From: Ramazzottius varieornatus
Taxonomy: Eukaryota > Tardigrada > Eutardigrada > Parachela > Ramazzottiidae
DNA length: 64,000 bases
Reading direction: 5' to 3'
NCBI GenBank assembly: GCA_001949185.1
Contig: BDGG01000018.1
Location: 503,210-567,209 of the forward strand
The notes beneath the pieces were generated by a model that saw nothing but the letters and a program-made list of their open reading frames with translations, was not told the DNA's origin and made no database searches. Within the stretch, counting starts at the first letter, position 1; each line of letters begins with the position of its first letter. Positions 59,616-64,000 of this stretch are shown here, piece after piece. The position numbers and the translations under genes were made by a program.

Positions 59616-60813
59616 GTACCACGCCACGTGAAATGAAGATTGGCGATACAAAATACATTATGAAACCGTTGAAATCGGTCACCCTGGAATTTGCTCTCGA
59701 AGGAAAGAACGACATCTGTATTATCGGCGGGATAATTTATTTACTTGAGGTCAAGCCAGGTAAGCGGGAGCAAATCAGACAAACTATGTAACTGGAATTC
59801 GTAACCCCCCCCCCCCCCCCCCCCGNNNNNNNNNNNNNNNNNNNNNNNNNNNNNNNNNNNNNNNNNNNNNNNNNNCCCCCCCCCCCCCCCCCCCCGAGGG
59901 CTATGTGAAACTGGCCAGTAACATGCAAGTCTAGTGATTCAGCGCTGCGGTCATCTAACTACCTGCTTTGTTGCAATAATCTAAAGCTCTTTCGTCTAGA
60001 GGAGGAAATACTTATCACAGATACCAATGTCGACTCAGTTATGGAACAAGTAGATTCATCATTTTCCAAGTTAAAAGCCACAGAAGGTATGTTTGACATC
60101 GGACTGACTTCTGTATATATAGATCTGCAACGTTGTTCTGGTTGATACGTGTTTCCGAGTTTGCACCGCGTCATTGTTATCTTTTCAGATGATATAACTA
60201 CCGCCCATATCGGAAACCATAGTGCTAACCCGTCTGCAAAGAGCGGTCGGGATTCTCTTGTCGAATCTAATACAGATGCACTTCCGGGTAAGTTGTACTG
60301 TGGGCGTCAGTAAAGAAGGTTTGTACCAAACACGGCTAAGAGGTCCTTATTCCAGGTGCGGGAAGCGTTGTCGAAAGTGGATCTGCCGATGGAATCATTC
60401 ATGGTCAAAATATTACTCCTAAACTTTTGGATCATGCTTTTAATTGTGAGCCTTCAACTTCAAGCACGCCTCAAGGTGAAAATATCCAAGCATCAGGTAT
60501 GATACCACGTCTTCAGTGACAAAATGGACGTGTCGCTATACCCTGGACCGTAAACTTTTCTCGACCTTAGGCCAAAACCTTGAAACACATAAGACATCGG
60601 AAGAGAGCCTTGAAAAGGAAGAGATGCGCAAAGCGTGGGATCGCGTTAACCAGCGGAAAGTCTGCCCAAAGCATGCCACCATGGATTTATTTGGCCTTGT
60701 GTATCAGGACCGAAGACGAACGTTGATATCACAAATAGACGAAGTCCCGAGAGAAAGAACGACTGTTCCGGCCTATCGCTACACGGAAGACGGATTTCTC
60801 GACAGAGTCTACA
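59616..60813 (+). CDS. Unrecognised multi-exon gene, both ends incomplete, with an assembly gap in an intron
   Basis: Five exon-like blocks with GT-AG borders: 59616-59759 (MKIGDTKYIMKPLKSVTLEF), 59997-60086 (LFRLEEEILITDTNVDSVME), 60189-60287 (DDITTAHIGNHSANPSAKSG), 60356-60496 (GSADGIIHGQNITPKLLDHA) and 60571-60813 (EEMRKAWDRVNQRKVCPKHA, MDLFGLVYQDRRRTLISQID). The last four join in phase. The first does not join the second in phase, and a 50-N gap lies between them, so an exon may be hidden in the gap. The middle is acidic, S/T-rich and probably disordered; the last exon is charged and helical-looking. The 3' part is cut by the duplicated segment starting near 60.88 kb. No family recognised. 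Confidence 0.45.
59805..59895. other. Assembly gap of 50 N between poly-C runs
   Basis: Twenty C (59805-59824), one G, 50 N (59826-59875), then twenty C (59876-59895). The homopolymer on both sides shows that assembly or sequencing failed in a C-rich tract, so the true length is unknown. Confidence 0.95.
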
Positions 60814-60869
60814 GTAAGCCAGTAGTCCGCAAACCGATAAGTTTGCAATTTTTGCATTACCGGTGCTTA

Positions 60870-61400
60870 CAGATACTTCTATTAGGGACCTTGCAAAACA
60901 CCCAGATGAATCGAACAAACGAAAACTAATTGGTTTTGGGAGCCACAGTTTGTTAAAGCATTGGCTGAAACTTTTGGCAGGTTGCAAAACGCGTGAAAGT
61001 TTGAGCTAAACGACGGAACAAAGTTAAACAAATGTTCGTGACTGGTTGTCTGCCGTGGAAGCTTGGTTGGCAGTAATTAGCCCTCCAAGTTGAAAAAAAG
61101 AGCTGGCCAAAATGCATTTTGATTGTCTGATTGTTCAGAGTGGAAGCCCTGCATTGCCCGGGCACAGATGACGCCTTCCACTGCTTATCGCCAGCCAAAG
61201 CATTACTGAAGGCAACTCGGGAAAGGCCCTGAAGGCCCTTCGGGATTCACGAATGAAGCCCCCCTTCGTTTCGTGATTCGCGAGGCGAATTATTAATCAT
61301 GGGTTTTTGAACATTTCCAAATGCAATCGTTTTGACCAAACCGTCGTTTGTCAAACCATCTACGCAAATGGAAGGTCTCTGTTGTTCTAGATTCAATGAC
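60870..61400. repeat. Inverted, diverged copy of the 40.9-41.34 kb segment
   Basis: Read as the inverse, 60885-60950 matches 41255-41340, 61070-61140 matches 41095-41160, and 61310-61380 matches 40900-40975 (ATGCAATCGTTT, CCATCTACGCAAAT). Order and orientation are consistent with a single inverted copy. The open frame 61348-61653 starts inside it and is not called as a gene. Confidence 0.6.
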
Positions 61401-61959
61401 AGATGCTGGGATAAAAAGAGACAAGAACACCGTGCTCGGGTGGTTCAAGGATTTTATCAAAGAAGGCCGAACGGAGACGCATGGTGTACAGCAGCGGAAT
61501 GATTTGCAAGCATTGGCTCCCGTGCAACCTCCAAGCGTCTCGCAGCAAGCGGGAGCGTCTACCAGCGAAAGCCAATCGAGTGAACTGCAAGCAGAGCTTC
61601 CGGATCCTAACCAAAGCCGCCCGTCCCGAAATGGACGACGACCTTCCCCATGATTACCTTTCCTAAAAGTCTTCTTCGCAGAATAGCAGTTATTGGAGTA
61701 AGCTCGCTCGGTCACGACTCCCACCGGGAACGTCTACCCATTTAACAGCTAGCTGGCCTCACTGGGAGATAGTTTGGACGTTTTAGTCTCCTCCATGATA
61801 GTTAGTCTCATATATCTCGTATATCGTTAGTCTCATCCATAATATTGCTCTGTCGCGCTAATAAAACAAAACAAAGTCCGACTTCACGTACTGTACGCCG
61901 TTCTTTTCCAGATAAACCGATCGAGTAAGGTCCCTGATGTTGTGCATACCAGGCCATGA
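61401..61959. other. Intergenic, nothing recognised
   Basis: Open frames on both strands around 61290-61724 have no recognisable motif. Short repeats of TCTCATATATCTCGTATATC type occur near 61800-61840. Confidence 0.35.
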
Positions 61960-62466
61960 AGTTCCGCATACGTACAAACATGCGTTTGCTGTCATCAACA
62001 GGTACGCAAAACCGGAGAACCGAGAGGCGATTTGAACAGGTTCCCCGCAACCGCAAAATCGTATACGCCGATGAAGTATGGATCCTCAACACATCCAGTT
62101 CACCGGCAGTGCCGGTGAACTGGATGTGTTAAACCATAAAAGCAACGGTGGGTATTCGAGGTGCCGACACCGAACAGGAAGAGCTGGGTATCAACGGCGG
62201 TCAGCGACTCTAAGCAGAGCAACATCAGCAGGAAGGCACTGCCCAACTTTGATAGGCCGCAATAGGAGTGCCAGACCCTGACGGAAAAGTCCACGTGAAA
62301 AGCCGACCGAACGAAGAGAGAGCTCAGAACTTACGGGAGTCATGAAGAAGACCAATGCAGCTCCCCAGATGATGAAACCCGTGGATGGTGAACCAGTGTC
62401 CACCGGCATAATCAGGGCAGGTGGAACCGTTGTTAGCCTCAGAAACCTCGTATGATTTCGAACCAT
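61960..62466 (-). pseudogene. Decayed second copy of the ammonium transporter
   Basis: First exon 62466-62337 reads MVRNHTRFLRLTTVPPALIM as in the intact copy. Exon 2 (about 62280-62140) reads GLALLL, then shifts frame to CGLSKLGSAFLLMLLC. It runs straight into sequence equivalent to the fourth exon of copy 1 (GTSNTHRCFYGLTHPVH), so exon 3 and two introns are missing. After a perfect palindrome at 62087-62129, the block FIGVYDFAVAG corresponds to the fifth exon, followed by stops. The copy lacks all later exons. Non-functional. Confidence 0.8.
62087..62129. repeat. Perfect 43-bp palindrome
   Basis: AACACATCCAGTTCACCGGCA, one G, then the exact inverse. Arms of 21 bp and a one-base centre could extrude as a cruciform. 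The right arm continues sequence present in the intact ammonium transporter; the left arm is its inverted copy, placed exactly at a deletion junction. Confidence 0.9.
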
Positions 62467-63061
62467 TTTTTGTTATCCAAGAAGAACCAGGAAGTATCTC
62501 AGTGGTAAAGCTATACCTCAAGTGGCCAGTCGGCCGGCAAACGAAAGGTTCAAGACCGTCTTGTTAGGTGACGCACGCTTCCGCCCAATAACAGCGAGAG
62601 CGTGCGCCACTTGGATAAAGGATCTGGGCGAGTTTGATTATTCTCCCAAGCAGCGCACATTGTCATTGTTAACAGCCGAAAGTGTGCGCCACTTAAAATA
62701 ACAATCCTTTACATTTCGTTTGCCGATAGTGCGTCTATAAAAAATCGTGCACCAAAAAACAATTGTATCAATGAAGTCCTGAATATGCTCCACGCCGCTG
62801 ATCAAAGAGAATATGAAGGTACAAGAAGAGATCCAGCCGCCTCAGCCTGGACGGATCCGTCTGAAATTCATTCAAAAGGCGGTAGCTAGGACATTGTCTG
62901 TCTTTTTCCGATATCCTACTCCAGACTGACGTCCGATTCGGGTATCACAGCTTGGACACACAAGACCGGCATCGATTTGCTATTCCGCAGCAGATGTATC
63001 TACAAGTCACAAACCCGAACATTTGTGCTCAGCAACCTAATTTTTCAAACGTTCCGTTTAT
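62467..63061. other. 5' flank of the pseudogene and BBS1 3' flank
   Basis: 62467-62732 belongs to the duplicated ammonium transporter 5' region with GTGGCGCAC palindromes (62560-62715). 62733-63061 is unique and no gene is seen in it. Confidence 0.5.
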
Positions 63062-63985
63062 TCATACTGTAATCGAGCCTTGCTTCGTCTGTTGTCCGAC
63101 AAAGCGGAAAGACCGCGCGAAGACGAATTTGCCTTGCGGCACCACGAACGGAAGCTGAAACAACAGAAGGGTTTCACTTTCTGGGTCTACTACAGTGAAA
63201 GGTAACCGCGTACTACTGTACAAGTAAAACCCACTTCCACAATAGTCTGCTTCATGTCGTACATGTTCCGGTCAACTTCGATAAAGATACCGTAGCCAAC
63301 TAAGGGTGTGGTCGAGGAAGTGTTTTGCACTATTACGGTCAACTTGAACCACGGACCGGATCCCAACAACTGCAAAATGCATCCACTTCCGCTCAGTGCA
63401 ACCTGTAGCACTACATTTTGGCACAAGATGGACAACTTACCTGTGGGGTGATGATGATATCGTTCTTGACAGAGCCACTTCCAGCTTGAACGTGCATCGA
63501 CTCGGCGTACCGTTTGTTTATCTCGTACTTCATCCTGCTTAGGTTATCGAAGATGGCCGTGTTCGTTCCTGTAAAATCGTACGGCTGACGTTTCAGAAAA
63601 GATTGCCATGCGATTCTCTGTAACCCAAAAGTGAAAGGCCGGCGAATGAAACGTGCAAGATCGTTAGCGCAAGTGGCGCATGCTTCCAGCCAATAACGCC
63701 CTAAACGTGCGTCACTTGGGGGATTGCTTTCTCGGGTGGCGCACGGTTTGCTTGTTATTGGCTGGAAGCGTACGCCACTTAAGATAACGATCTTGCAGGG
63801 TTCGTCTGTCGGCTTTCCAAATGAATACTGCTTACTTTTCGGGTTCTCTTTCTCTCTTGCCGTTTGCTCGAAAAACATCTTGGACTTTTTGGGCAGTACG
63901 CTCTCCAGCGGTCTGAAAATTCGTTCTTGAACGACCGGATCGAACTTGGCCCGGCGCCGAATCAAGCGGATGAGAACGGTCCCAT
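63062..63985 (-). CDS. BBS1: Bardet-Biedl syndrome 1 protein, C-terminal exons (5' part beyond window)
   Basis: BBSome subunit acting in ciliary membrane trafficking. Four exons: 63985-63836 (DGTVLIRLIRRRAKFD, SKMFFEQTAREKE), 63617-63441 (RIAWQSFLKRQPYDFTGTN), 63402-63217 (GSGPWFKLTVIVQNTSSTTP, YGIFIEVDRNMYDM) and 63154-63062 (LPFVVPQGKFVFARSFRFV, stop). These correspond to the end of the beta-propeller, the linker and the GAE domain of BBS1, whose human version has 'GPTFKLTLHLQNTSTTRP'. An AATAAA follows immediately at the stop (TGAATAAA), marking the 3' end. The tail is shorter than in human BBS1. Intron 63618-63835 contains GTGGCGCAC palindromes. The propeller lies beyond the right edge. 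Confidence 0.85.
63650..63800. repeat. GTGGCGCAC palindrome units in BBS1 intron
   Basis: CAAGTGGCGCATGCTTCC ... AACGTGCGTCACTTGGG followed directly by GGGTGGCGCACGGTTTG ... AGCGTACGCCACTTAAG. Lies in intron 63618-63835. Confidence 0.75.
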
Positions 63986-64000
63986 CTGAAAGCACCCTCT

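Noticed and set aside
61348-61653. 101-codon plus-strand frame (rich in Q, S and P at the end)
   Set aside because: It begins inside a duplicated, inverted segment and overlaps an open minus-strand frame; no motif.

Overview
The window is nuclear DNA from an invertebrate animal. The genes are split by many short GT-AG introns (about 45-400 bp). The housekeeping set is animal-like: SNX13, PSMA6, RBBP4, PHAF1, a CNNM metal transporter, a SMYD methyltransferase, PSMB4 and BBS1. It also carries an AMT-type ammonium transporter and a MetX-type homoserine O-acyltransferase, both absent from vertebrates. A small secreted family with ten cysteines looks arthropod- or ecdysozoan-like. A tardigrade or another small ecdysozoan fits, but that is a guess; no species can be read from the sequence.

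Layout. 1-2.8 kb: SNX13 (-), with its 3' end off the left edge. 3.7-5.7 kb: a decayed hAT transposase-like gene (-). 7.35-9.54 kb: MetX (+), convergent with PSMA6 (-, 9.8-10.8 kb). 11.9-14.6 kb: RBBP4 (+), convergent with PHAF1 (-, 15.3-17.5 kb). 19.7-26.5 kb: three two-exon cysteine-rich secreted peptide genes (-), the first frameshifted, flanking a complete CNNM gene (+, 22.6-25.9 kb). 26.5-30 kb: gene-poor and rich in short inverted-repeat transposons. 30.1-32.7 kb: a decayed SLC22-like transporter (+). 34.4-38 kb: a probable receptor ligand-binding domain gene (-) cut by an 815-bp hAT-type insertion. 38-44 kb: gene-poor, with duplicated fragments of the cysteine-rich gene and of CNNM. 44.15-44.76 kb: a Gly/His/Arg-rich protein (-). 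46.25-46.76 kb: two exons of an unknown membrane protein (+). 48.4-50.1 kb: PSMB4 (-), with a broken partial copy beside it. 50.6-53.2 kb: SMYD (+), with a relic of its last exon at 55 kb. 55.8-57.6 kb: ammonium transporter (-), with a decayed second copy at 62 kb. 59.6-60.8 kb: an unrecognised multi-exon gene (+) containing an assembly gap. 63.06-64 kb: the 3' part of BBS1 (-).

The genes are unrelated housekeeping and transport genes and do not form a pathway. What unites the window is its repeats. A short palindromic family built on GTGGCGCAC/GTGCGCCAC recurs in about 22 clusters, most of them inside introns of identified genes. At least five short hAT-type elements carry recognisable 8-bp target-site duplications. 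Many local partial gene duplications are present, often rearranged. Several reading frames are broken by single indels, so either decay or residual assembly error must be kept in mind.
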